A stretch of 64,000 nucleotides of DNA. Source: Nymphaea colorata. Its lineage: Eukaryota; Streptophyta; Magnoliopsida; Nymphaeales; Nymphaeaceae. A program made the translations under genes and the position numbers. The notes beneath the pieces are model-generated. The model was not told the DNA's origin. It saw only the letters and a program-made list of their open reading frames with translations, and made no database searches. Below, piece after piece: positions 22,873-34,577 of this stretch. Position 1 is the stretch's first letter; each line of letters opens with the position of its first letter. The stretch spans positions 19,493,655 to 19,557,654 of the forward strand of contig NC_045143.1 in the NCBI RefSeq assembly GCF_008831285.2, read 5' to 3'.

Positions 22873-25800
22873 ATGGCCACGGAATCGGTCGGCCCGGCTC
22901 GGAAGAAGGCGAAGCAGGACGCTTCACTAAATGGTAATGGCGGAATCAACGCGTCCAAGAAATCCAAGTCCTCGCTGAATGGTGCCGTTTCTTATCCCTC
23001 CCGTTCTCTTGCATTTTTTAGGGTTTCGTGTTGTCTTTTATCTCTCACTATCGCGGTAGGACAAACTATTTCCGTTTGTCTTGTTTGGGCTGCAAAGCGC
23101 GTCTAGGGATTTGCTGATCTCCCTTATTTTGTTCTTCCTCTTCCTTCTTGTTTATGGTTTTTGACTTTAGATGACCACAAAACCTTCTTTGTTTCTTTTA
23201 TTTTTCTATTTTTTTCCTCAGTCGAACCTGTGAGTTCGGGGTTTAGCACACTGTACCTTTTTTTTTTTTGTTTTCCCTCCATTACCGTCTTTCCTTTCTT
23301 AGTTTAGGGTAGTATTGCCCATAAGTTATATTTTATTTTCATTGTCTTTAGTTTTAAGTAAAAAAGAAGTAAAGAACATCTTGACATGTTTAAACTGTGT
23401 AACTCGATTTTCCTTCATTTTAGAGGCATTGGCTTTCTGCAACTTATTCATGAATCATACGAGCTACAGGATTGATGTAGATTCGGAATTTTTTCCGGTG
23501 TGATTTTGTTGATTTCTTTTAGCTATATCTATGGTGCTGTTTGTTACCTCGAACACATTTGTAGCATGTTAGTCAGAACAAATTTCTATACCGGTCCTAT
23601 CTCGCGATGCATTCGCACCACCCTTAGGTTGGAAAATGCACAACGCCCTGGAATATTGGTTTTCACGAATGCTAATTTTTTCGCCTTTTCAGTTAAGACA
23701 TTCGTTATGCATTTAAGTTAGATTAATGGTCATATAAGTAAAATGTAAATTAGTTTTTGTTTATTGCTTTTAAGTTTTAACAGTACTGCATAATGATCTA
23801 AAAGAATTTCTCTACCAGTAAATGCAATGCATAAGTTTGATTGCTTTGGAGTATCACAATCAGATAATTCAATGAAATTTCACTGAAAGAACGTAACTAA
23901 TTTCGTGCGACAGAAATGGAGTCCTTTCCAACTGGTATAGGAACCAAATCAAAGCCATGCACCAAATTTTTCAGGTTCTAATCTAAACCTATCTAAGACA
24001 ACTATTATACTTGCATTTTTCCTTTTTCATTTTTAAAAATAGTAATCAATTTGAATTTATAAGTATTGTGGAGAAAAGTTATTGACGCTAATGAATTGGA
24101 AATATAAGTTGTGATACAGGTTTTTGCTGCTTGTGGATCTAATCAAGTTAAGAAAGACAATTGAACAGAGAACACAGTTCACTCCAAGATTATGTTTGGA
24201 TTTAACTTCGGCAATCCATAACCCAAAAAGAAGATATTATTGGGGCTGCAAGACTTTATTCTCATTTCTGTACAATGTGCTTTAGTTAAACAATGTTTAA
24301 GTCCACTTTTACGCTCTATGTTCATGCTTCCTCACCGTTAAGTGGTTGCTAGTTCATATTCTGTTCAACATAATGGGATTTTCTTTGGTTGATTGAGTAA
24401 TTTAGATGTCATCTGCTTGGACTTGTTGCTTCTGTATGCTTGATTTGCTTTCAGCAACATATTGGGAGTTAATTTTTCTCTTGTTATGCTCTTTGTTAGG
24501 AAAAAGCTTGGAAGCATTTAAAAGTTGAAAAGAAATTAAAAAACAGTAAAAAAACAATTAATAGTGTAATATTCTTTTCGGCAACAGTATAAAAAGGTAG
24601 GAACACAGAGATCATGATATCTTGATAATGCATTGATTGGCTTCAGTATGGTGATGATATCATGATATTTTCAAAATATGCGTGATTGGTGACTATAGTT
24701 TCAGGCTTTCAGCACAGAGCAGGAAAGCACATCTATGTTCTACCAGAAAAGAAATTGGTCGATGTTGAATAAAACTGTTGTCACGCTATTTGAGATATCC
24801 TGATTGTTTGTGGAACTTGTAGACACACATTTTTTATGTGCCTACTATTGCATGTGTGACTTTGTGAGTTCTGTTGAATGTTGTTTGGCACCTTTATTGC
24901 ATGAGTGCACTTAGATAATGTTTTATGTGCTATATGAATTTTTGAGAAAAAAAATGTTCATATTATCATCCTTCGTTGTCAATTTTGTAGCTTAAAAAAG
25001 CAGATTTCCCTACATACTTGTTTATCAAATTATTTACAGATGCATGTGTCAAATGAATATATGAGTGTTGCTTGTACACCGTTCTTTTTGTGTATGTGCC
25101 TGCATATTTGTACATGCATGCACATAGATAGATCAAATTCATTTGAACTCTTTACATGTGTTAATGTTATTTGGATTAGCAATTATTTAGAATTTTGTAT
25201 GTTTAGATGTTTTAAACATTGTCACAAAAATATTGCAACTTTTTTACGTGAAAACAATGCAAAAATAAATAAAAATGAAAGGTGTAAACAATTGTGATAT
25301 TTTAAAGAAAATGAAAAAAATGAAAATATTGTATCTTTTTCATGTTTTTTTTTATAAAATTGTTTTTAGTATCTTTTGAATATTTTGAGGATTCTATCAA
25401 GTTGTTAGTATCTATTTTGAATTTCTTTCTACAGTTTGTAAGAAAACTACTGGAGCACTAGAGCTCAAAATTTCATAATTACTTTTTACATGTTTTGATT
25501 TTTGAATTCTTGAGTTTTTTTGAGAAACCAAATTTTCAAATCCATACTTGAGGGAGTTCTTGCTGTTATAAAGTTGAATGAATGCTTGATGACAATAGTT
25601 TCAAATTTTGATTACAGCCCAAAAGTCACTTTTGAACATCATGATGATGCTATAGTTGGCAAACCTATCAAGTTGACTCAGGAATCGCCTGAGTCGACTC
25701 AGATTGCCAAGGGATTGAGTTATGTATCATGTACTGATCCTTATGCAAGCAGATCGTAGAGGACTATGTTTTGGATCAGCTGAATTAGCTGAGTTAGTTG

Positions 25801-26830
25801 CACCAACTGCAGATTATTTGATTCCAGACTGTTTTGTTCAACACCCATTCTAACTATTACTTAGTATCATTGAAATATTGCCGTTATTTTGTAGCTGTCT
25901 TCATAGATTGCATTTTCTTGATAGTTACATGTTATTTTATTGTTATAAAGATTTATGTTCATGGAGCCAACTCGCTGACCCGTGACCCAGTAGTGAAACG
26001 ATTGGTATCTCATTCATGGGTTTCCCGGCTATGGATGATGCCTTGTGACTTGAATATTAATAAATTTTCCCTTTAACACATACTTTTCTTCGATGAAGGT
26101 TAGATAGCTTGTCAATAACTTTTTGTTATTTATTTTCTAATGAGGAGAAAATTGTTGGTGTTTTTCATTAAAGCATTTGGTATGTTTCTCTTTTGGTTAG
26201 AGAAAAAAGGTAGACTGGTTTGTAGCTCTTGTCCTGTGTTGGAAATGAAGCACATTCATGGTTACCATGGTAGTATCATGATATTGCTTTACACTAGCTT
26301 TTGAATATATGTTGATCATTGTTGCAATCAATGTTGTAAAAGGTGTATTGTAATGTGTATCGGTTGGGCCGACCTATACACCCTATCGTAACGTATAAAT
26401 TATTTTTTTTAATTCATAAAAATTTTAAAAAATTGGAAAAATTGAGAAAAAGTCGGTAAATTCAGGCCAAACAAAAAAGAAATTTGAAAAAAAAAGTGTT
26501 CTATATAAAAGAAAACTCATCACATCATTCATAAGCCATTATATATTAACAACACATTTAGAAATGACAAATAAGAAATTCATAATAACATAATAACCAT
26601 CCATCACAACTTTAAAGTTTAATAAAGTGTTTTAGATTACATTACAAGTTTACAACAAATAATATATTATGATTATCATCAATCAAGGTCCCATCATCCC
26701 CACGGGCCATGAGTAAACCTTCTTATCCACAAGTGAGTTCTCTTCTAAATCAACGATTTATCACATAAATGGGTGATTTTTGTAGAAAAACTAGTAAAGC
26801 TTTCCCTTCTCACAACTTTTAGACATGTTT

Positions 26831-26863
<33 letters not shown>

Positions 26864-29800
26864 TTCTTTTGTAAAAAACCACAAAAAAATCATTTTATCA
26901 CTGTATCATACGATCCATGGGGGTGTATCGAGTGTATCGTACGATATGGTATCGCATGATACGATAACACTGGTTGCAACCATCACAATGATATCAACAA
27001 GAATGGAAAATGGAAAGCATGCCAAAAGAGCGTGATATATTGAAAAAGTTGTCAAAACTTATGTCTAAAATGTTTGGACATAGTTTCGTTTGGATTCTTG
27101 GATGTGCTTTCATTGGCTCCTAGTTCTATGCAATGTGTAGGACCTAGAGCTTAGGTGCACCTTAGGTGACCATTACAATAGTTAACAAAAAAGGGAAAAT
27201 ATAATACTAGTAATAAGATGCAACTATAGATGTTATCTACGGCCACACACGCCCACACACATAAAATATGTTGTATAAAGCCTTATGCACCAGTTGGGAC
27301 TTCAGAGGTAAATGAGCCTAGGTCTAGTGGGGCTAGGCACTACGTTGCTAAAAAACAAAAATAAAATCTAATCTCATTATTGTTTAAGTTAACAATAAAA
27401 CAGAAGCATTATTTAATGGAAAACCTATGGCTACCAACTTATAATGATAAAAAATTAAAATGCACAATATAACCTGCAAAGTAAGCATGTCATAACATGA
27501 TAATAAAAGATAGAAGTTTGAAAGTTCAAATTTAATGAAGTTGAACAATTAAAGTTAATAAGTTATACACTCTGTTGCTCGGAAACTATTTGAAGAACAT
27601 ACCTATATTGACACTGTTGGACATGGGTGTGGATATGGGACACAATTTACTCATTTTTTATTTTTTGCAATTTTATAATTTATTTTGGTTTCATCGTATA
27701 GTAATCTATAATTTATAAATATAAAAATGAATATATGTGTTCATCTGCTTAAAATCTTATGCCCACCCCCCCACCCAAAACACACACACACATACAGATA
27801 TGTATGTATGTATATATGTATGTATGTCCATGTTTTTTGAAAATGCTTTAGTCCTTCATCCCCTCCTGCACGTGTCAACGCTACCCAGACCCATGTGACA
27901 TTGGTTATATAACTAGAACAAAACTGGTTATATAACTAAAACAAACATGCAAGTGAATATCAGTGCTTTTGAATCTATGATGTTGATGCATCGCCTAGGT
28001 GTGTGCTTAGCTATTCCACTTGCATCCCCCAAGTCCAGCACTTAGGCAATGCAAGATGTGTGTGCCTAGGGCGGCTAGGCATGCATGTGTCTAGTCCATA
28101 GAAGTCAAAGAGACACTTAGTGGACTCAGCGTGGTTCTTAAGGACTCTTTAATAAGGACTAAATAGTGCTGGAGACTCATGTTTTAAGTTTTGGAAGCCG
28201 AAAGCGATGGTCTTCCACTCTTCCTTCAATGGGGAAATTCTATTTAAGTAAATGTTCTAGTCTAGGAACTTATTGCATGATTTTGAGTTTCTTGAATCTT
28301 CAATGCTATAAACTTTACATGTTGTATTAAATATACAAATATAATATAATATAAATCATATAATATTGGTTGTTATGTAACCATATCACTATTAGTCACA
28401 TTATATAACTTAATAATTAATTACTTAATATATATAATAGTTGTTTTCCACACTTTTTAACATATATATTAAGCTATATATGACAATCTGATATATTATA
28501 TAATATAAATATTATAATAAAGCGTATGTTATACACAGTTACACACATTCATAATTAGTTAAATGGTGGCCTAAGTGTGCCCTCGACGTGCCAAGTTGCG
28601 CCTATGTGCAGGCTGTCACCAGGTTGGACCTAGTGGCTTTGATTAAAACAATAGTTTTGAATATTATAAAGTGTGGAAAATCTTACCATTTCTTAAATGT
28701 TATCTCCAAACAAAATTATTGATCTAATCAAATGATAGAAGGAACATTTCATATTAAACTTGTTTCAGAAAACATTCATCATTACAATTCTAATAAACTA
28801 GGAAAAGGTATTAAGGTGATAACACATGCAGGCAACATGCAAATATTCAAAGGCTAATGTTGTATGAATTGTAATTGTAATCTTAGTTGTCAAGATTCTC
28901 GACTAGTCAGTCGAGTCAGTTATCAACTGACCGACGTTCTGAACCAGTGACTAGTTGGTCAAACTAAGTCAATTAGTTAGCCTAGTCATTAGTCAGCCAA
29001 CTAATTCCTAACCCATGAATGTATATGTACATTTTTTGTCTCTCTCTGTGTGTGTGTATGTGTACAGTCGACCTGGACAGAATCGGACTGACTAATCTCA
29101 ACCGTTCCTTTTTAGTCTTTTTTACTGTCTTGAATGACAGCCTTTACCTTCTGGTTTGGCAACTTGGACTGTAATTATATTCTCTAGAAGTCCACACATA
29201 CAAGTACACGAACGCACATATATTTCTAATGCAAAATCACATGCAACAACAGAAAGAGAACAAGAGCTTCACTGAAACAGAAAAAAAAAATGCAACAACA
29301 GAAAGAGAAAAAAGCTTCACTGAAACAGAAAAATAAAATACTTAAAATAAAAAAGGAAGAATATGGCAACAAAGAACAAAACATTTGGATTGTGAAAGAA
29401 AAAAAAATCTAAGTTATTGATGGCCTAGCGAGCCTATGACAGGCATTTTCAAGTAGTAGGTCAGCTAGGGACATTTTCAAGTAGTATGTCAGCTAGGGAC
29501 ATCTAGCCTCGGTGACCAGCCAATTTTGGGAGCCTAAGCGCAAGTGAGGGAGCCATTGACAACATAGATATCAGTGCAATATTTTCAAAATATGAGCGAT
29601 ATTTATGACTAATGGGGTGAATATAGTTCACAAAATTTATGTGAACTCATTTTACTTTTGAGGCCAATTTAAAACACTGATACTGATATCTTTTGCCACA
29701 AGAGAATCTTTGACTGAATTTGGGAGACTACCTTGAGATGTGTTTGTGTTGTGTTAATTTTATTCTTTGTTAATTGTAATATCTGTACTTCCTCTTGGTA

Positions 29801-31695
29801 AATTGATTTTTATTTGATGGTTGAATATTCAAAAGTAGTTTGATTTCTTTCTCAAGCATATTTGTTTAGTATCTTGATCTTGTATGTAGATGGTAATTCT
29901 GTAATTGAAAGCCAAAAGCAGTGCGTTTACATTTATAAGCTGCCCTGTAGAAGGAAGGAGAACAATTTCTGTGCTCGAATGATAGAATCAAGATTGATTC
30001 TATGGAATATGTAGTTGAATATTGGTTATTTTTCACATTAGTGTGATACAATGACCATAAAAACTACTTATGTTTAGGGGCTTTCTCCTGATACAGTCCT
30101 TGTGCAATATGATTTTAGTGGCTTTCTCAAAGCCACTAATTTAGTGAATGTTTTGAATATGTCACAACGCTATTGCAATTTTGAAACCATATCATGATAT
30201 ATGCATGCTCTAGCAGTATTTCAAAGCATGTTCACCAGTATTGATGACACTTAAGGAGTATACAGTAATATCGTGAGTCGTGATTATGAAGCTTTGTGTA
30301 TCAAGAAGTTAATAGTACCTTGAAAATGTTTGTCCTGATCTGATTTCTCGCGATAATATCATGATTATTGAAATTTTTGGATCATAAATTTTACCCATGT
30401 TTATTTGTTATGCTTTGGAAACCTCTTGTATGACTTTTTCATAGTTTTTGCAGCAGCTTGCTGTAAGCATAGTATTCTGTACGTTTTCTGAAGCATTAAA
30501 TATGTTTTTTGTCTTCTATAGTTTTTGATATTTTCGTTAGATTGTGTAGAGAAAGCGTGCTAGGAGAAACCTTTCCTTGAAATTGCTGGGAACAGTGTTG
30601 GTAACTATGTTCCAATGCATCAGTAAAAATTAATACCATAATAATATCATGATATAATCCTGAAGAGTTCAATGCAGTAAAAGCAAACTATGATGCATTG
30701 AAAAACAAGAAGAACAATTACATAAAGCCTGAAGGAGCTAAAAAAAAAATCATAGGAAATTTTGAAAAAAGAACATTTTGAAATTATTTAAACATATGCC
30801 GTGAGTCAATGATAACACATGTAAGTAATTGAAGTTCTGAAGTGGGAAAAACAGTCCAGGCTCCAAAAACAACATTGTGCTGGAGTGACATATTTGTTGA
30901 AGATATTCAAACGTTGGTATACCTTATGATTCAAATCGTGGTTTCTTGTGCAGCACCGCGGGTTGCCCCTTTGGAGAAGGTTGCCACTTCCTGCATTACG
31001 TACCTGGGGGCCTGAGCGTTGTGGCTCAGATGATGAATTTAAATAATGGTGTAGCAGCTTCTACGAGGAAACAATCTGGCCCTGGAATGTCAGAGGTCGC
31101 TTCACCTGGTGTCATTGTTAAGACCCGCATTTGCAACAAATATAATACTGCAGAAGGATGCAAGTTTGGGGATCAATGCCATTTTGCACATGGTGAGAGG
31201 GAGCTGGGGAAGCCAATTGCACCTGGATCAGATCACCAGTTTGGTTCTGGTGTTGGCAGCAGGTTGGCTGGCAGGCTTGAACCATCTGTCCCTCCAGCTG
31301 CTAGCTTTGGAGCCTCTGCCACAGCGAAGATAAGTGTTGATGCTTCTCTCGCTGGCGCCATCATTGGTAAGGGTGGTGTAAACTCTAAGCAAATTTGCCG
31401 TGTCACAGGTGCAAAGCTCTCAATCAGGGATCATGAATCTGATCCCAACTTGAGGAATATTGAGCTGGAGGGGACTTTTGATCAGATTAAGCATGCGAGC
31501 ACCATGGTGCGAGAGCTCATTGTTAGTGTCAGTGCTGCTGGTGGGGCGAAGAACTCCGGTCCACCCGGTTCTGCTGCCCCTGGACCTGGTAGCAATTATA
31601 AGACAAAGTTGTGTGAGAACTACGGTAAGGGCTCGTGCACGTTTGGAGATAGGTGCCACTTCGCTCATGGTGCGTCTGAGTTGCGGAAGCCATGA
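22873..31695 (+). CDS. KH-domain CCCH zinc-finger RNA-binding protein, three exons
   Basis: Exons are 22873-22981, 23914-23974 and 30954-31695, GT-AG throughout, giving 303 aa. It is like the Arabidopsis KH plus CCCH proteins At5g06770 and At3g12130, presumed RNA-binding. Domains: a basic N terminus (RKKAKQD); CCCH finger 1 with C52, C61, C67, H71; finger 2 with C117, C126, C132, H136; a KH domain at about 181-245 with the RNA-binding loop IIGKGG (GKGG 195-198); finger 3 with C277, C285, C291, H295. The Arabidopsis proteins I remember have two fingers and about 240-250 aa; this one has an extra finger between the first and the KH domain. The first finger is split by the second intron: its first Cys is in the 61-nt exon and the rest is in exon 3. 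Intron 2 is 6,979 bp and full of repeats. Start context is acatggcc. Confidence 0.92.
23975..26328 (+). other. First part of the 7-kb intron of the KH/CCCH gene
   Basis: AT-rich intron. No recognised coding or repeat element; ORFs at 25040-25297, 25520-25759 and 25834-26076 show no conserved motif. Confidence 0.55.
26329..26972. mobile_element. hAT-type non-autonomous element (MITE), 644 bp
   Basis: The ends form short imperfect inverted repeats (left caatgttgt, right reverse complement cagtgttat). They are flanked by an 8-bp direct repeat, gttgcaat at 26321-26328 and gttgcaac at 26973-26980, matching at 7 of 8 positions. An 8-bp duplication and a CAGTGTT-like end fit hAT. The ends are rich in tgtatcg words (left arm near 26358-26385, right arm 26925-26965), and an (AG)n tract lies at about 26835-26863. 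No coding capacity. Confidence 0.7.
27000..29240. other. Intron region with further probable transposon debris
   Basis: 27960-28640 has gcctagg-rich ends in opposite orientation (cgcctaggtg near 27993, ggtggcctaag near 28565), which suggests another non-autonomous DNA element. 28890-29560 is bounded by ttgtcaa and ttgacaa. Neither has a clear target duplication. A gtatgtatgtata tract lies at about 27800-27826. Confidence 0.35.
29241..29338 (+). repeat. 49-bp tandem duplication
   Basis: Two copies start at 29241 and 29290 with atgcaacaacagaaagagaa and differ at only a few positions. Intronic. Confidence 0.85.
29444..29499 (+). repeat. 28-bp tandem duplication
   Basis: Two copies of cattttcaagtagtaKgtca plus cuag-type remainder start at 29444 and 29472 and differ at one base. 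Intronic. Confidence 0.85.
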
Positions 31696-32208
31696 AATGG
31701 TGGTAAGGCAAGAGAGGAGTTGCTTCTATATATTTTGCTAGGCCTATCTTGAACTAGCCTTCTTTTGCTCATTATTGTAGTTTAACTGTCGAAGAACTAA
31801 TTAACTTTTACCTTCATTCGTCTATAACTACTGTGACTTTCCTTTCTGAAAGATGTTTCAGCTTTGTTCCTTGTGTTCTGCCCACTTTTCTGTTGGAGTT
31901 TGGTAATATTTCGTTGGTGGAGTTTGGTAAATGTGAATATTTTCATAAATGGTGCCTTCAACTTTCAAAATTTTCAATCAATTTACGTTTTTTGTGCTAG
32001 GTCAGACGGATACAGCAAAATGTCTGTTACTGCAACACACTTTTATGACACGTTTTTTAAACAGCACATTAGCTTTTGCTTTTTGCACATTAATTTTAAA
32101 GTTTTAATATTATTTTTGCCTACAAATTTTCTAAAGCATGTTTTTCCACCTGTTTGCATTTTTCTCACCTATTTGTACTAAATATGTACAATTTTCTGTG
32201 GAATTATT

Positions 32209-32254
<46 letters not shown>

Positions 32255-34301
32255 CTGTACTGTCTTCCTATCCACAACTTTTAAAATTTGCCGTGTCCAT
32301 ATCTGCCCCCTGCTACCCGTGCCAGTGACGTGGATTTTGTGTAGAAGGAAATGAAACCTGGTGAAGGTTGTCAGCTGTATCCTGGGCGTTAAAAACCCTT
32401 TCTGTTACTTTGAGGTCTTATGCGGCACCACCCCAAAGCCTGGTGGAAAAACGGTTCTCTCTTATAATATTCATAATAAATGGTTCTTGGAAGTGTTTGA
32501 GAATCTTGGCATTGTTTCTTTCTGTCATACAAATGTGTCCACGTTGTTAATTGTGATCAGATTGGAGTTTGTTTTTTATTCGACTGTACCATTTTGTTCA
32601 TAAAAAGGGCAAATTTATCTTGGGTGAAGTGCTTGCCTCCCTCGAGAAAAGGCAAATTATTGCGACACATATTCTTGTGATGATCTAACCGTGACCATAT
32701 TTTGGTTCTGACCTAATCATTGTTATAAGCGTATAGCTATTACTAACTACAGTAACTGTTCTAATTGAATGTGACAGGGCTTCTCAAGGTTGATTTTTTA
32801 TCAAAATGTTGTTACCCAATTGCTCCATCGGATCGTAAATGTTCTTTTATGTAGGTACCGGCCAATTTCTGTATCTTTACAAAAAAATTGACGCAAATTA
32901 TAGTTAATTTTTGTTCAACTAGATTTGCAGACTTAAACACAGTAAGTTCAATGTATAATGCAGTCAACGTTTTTCTTTAGAATAGACGCATTTTTCAGTT
33001 TGAATATTTATTCTGGGGGGACTGTCACTTGCAAGGTAGATAACGGAGCTCAATTCAAGTTCTGATATACAAAAGATTATCATGATTTGACTTTGAAATC
33101 AAGTTATAGTAAGAACTAATTTCCTCAAGTCATGATCAGTGCATGTTGCAGGCCGCAGTTTGCACTGAAAATTCAGTCCGAATTATATCTGTTTCATACT
33201 GTTTCCTCTGCAAAATAAGTAATAAGAGAAATGACGAGTTTTTCTTCTTGTCTTTTTCTCTTTTTTCACTTTGGCACTGATATTTTGACACAAACGCAAT
33301 GCTGCATCAATAAAAAACTACAGGTATGATTGTCATTCAGAAGCTAAAACCTTTCAATTTTTTGGTTTATAAGAATCTTGAAGTGTTTTACTTATCTGCT
33401 ATGAAGCACCGTAAGATTTCAATTTGTTGTTAGCAGGTCTTCTCTATTCTTAACGAATTTTTGTTTGCTTGGAGGCCACTTGTCCGTTACATAGTAGCAA
33501 AGAAGAAGACCTTGTGAAACATAAAGAAACAAAGCGAACATAGACATTACTTGTTTATGCTTGTAAAATAGTTAAAAAAATATGAAATTGGGGGAATTAA
33601 ACAGGGAGCTACTTTCTCAAATCTTGAGCCTAGAAGTTCCCTTTGACTTCATTTTCAAGCAAAACATTCAAATACAACTTTTCTCAAATACAACATTCCT
33701 TCTTCTCTGTCTCTTTATACCTTTTAATTCATGCACTCATTCTTTCAAAATATTCATCGTCTATTTCGACGACCAGTACCACGTGAACCTAGCTGGCGCA
33801 CACTTATTTATAATTAAAGGAGAAAGAGAAGAAAAACAAAAAATGGAAAGACGATCAATAATACGAAAAGCCAACAACAAGCTTTTGAAAAAGAAATCAA
33901 GAAAGCATCCCTCTGTAATCTATAAATTAAAACATTTCATCTTTGAACCTCCTTCGATAATACCACCGCAAGGGTTGTTCTATGTTAGAGGCACATGCTT
34001 TATCCTACCAAATCTTAATAGAGCAGTTTTCCAAACAAATCTAGCAATAGAGCATGTAAAGAACACATGCGCCTCATTTTCCACAGCAGCATTAGACAGA
34101 TAACATCTTGAGCTCATTGAAATACCCTGCCTTTGCGTACAGCGCTCAAGGGGGAGGCGACCTCCACATTGAACGAACGAAGCTGGTTATGTGCACATTC
34201 CTTTCCTGTGCATGAAAAGAACAAAATATCTCCATTAAAATATAAAAAGAAACTTTTTTATAAGGGTAAAAATAGGATCTCAAGTAGTCTAAAAAATACC
34301 C
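31696..34301. other. 3' UTR of the KH/CCCH gene, then intergenic
   Basis: The first several hundred bases are presumably the KH/CCCH 3' UTR. A (CA)n(TA)n tract lies at 32209-32251. Beyond about 32600 the sequence is AT-rich with no recognisable gene. The 173-codon plus-strand frame at 33582-34103 is AT-rich, lacks known motifs and is not called. Confidence 0.5.
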
Positions 34302-34577
34302 CTACCCCCTTTTGAAGCATACACAGAGGTGTGCCCGCACTTCTCCAGCTTTCTTGATAGACTTGTTTTCCCATCCTTTGCGGCCCCTCATATCGAGGAC
34401 GGACCAGAGGCCGATCTTGCCAAAGAGGGGAGTCACATTTCCGTTCCCATCTCGCAGATTGACCACTCTAATTAGAAAAAGGTTGTTTTCTTCCATTAGT
34501 TTTTCATCATTCAGTTGAGAGTGCGCTGCATCAAGTGAAACTGGTTTGGTGGAAAGGTAGTCGAACGGACGTCTCAT
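34302..34577 (-). CDS. Orphan 91-aa ORF, doubtful
   Basis: It has an ATG at 34577, and its composition is less AT-rich than the flanks. The product includes DEKLMEENNLFLIRVVNLRD and then GRKGWENKSIKKAGEVRAH. It looks more protein-like than neighbouring frames, but I recognise no family, domain or partner exon. It could be an exon or a relic of a gene or transposon. Confidence 0.25.
   Translation of the reverse strand: MRRPFDYLSTKPVSLDAAHSQLNDEKLMEENNLFLIRVVNLRDGNGNVTPLFGKIGLWSVLDMRGRKGWENKSIKKAGEVRAHLCVCFKRG

Noticed and set aside
28890-29560. A MITE bounded by ttgtcaa/ttgacaa
   Set aside because: The inverted ends are only seven bases and no target duplication flanks them; kept only as possible debris.
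31109-31741. Additional frames over the KH/CCCH last exon
   Set aside because: Shadows of the zinc-finger/KH frame, which has all ligands and the GxxG loop.
33582-34103. 173-codon plus-strand frame
   Set aside because: AT-rich codons, no motif, no coding-like composition; likely chance.
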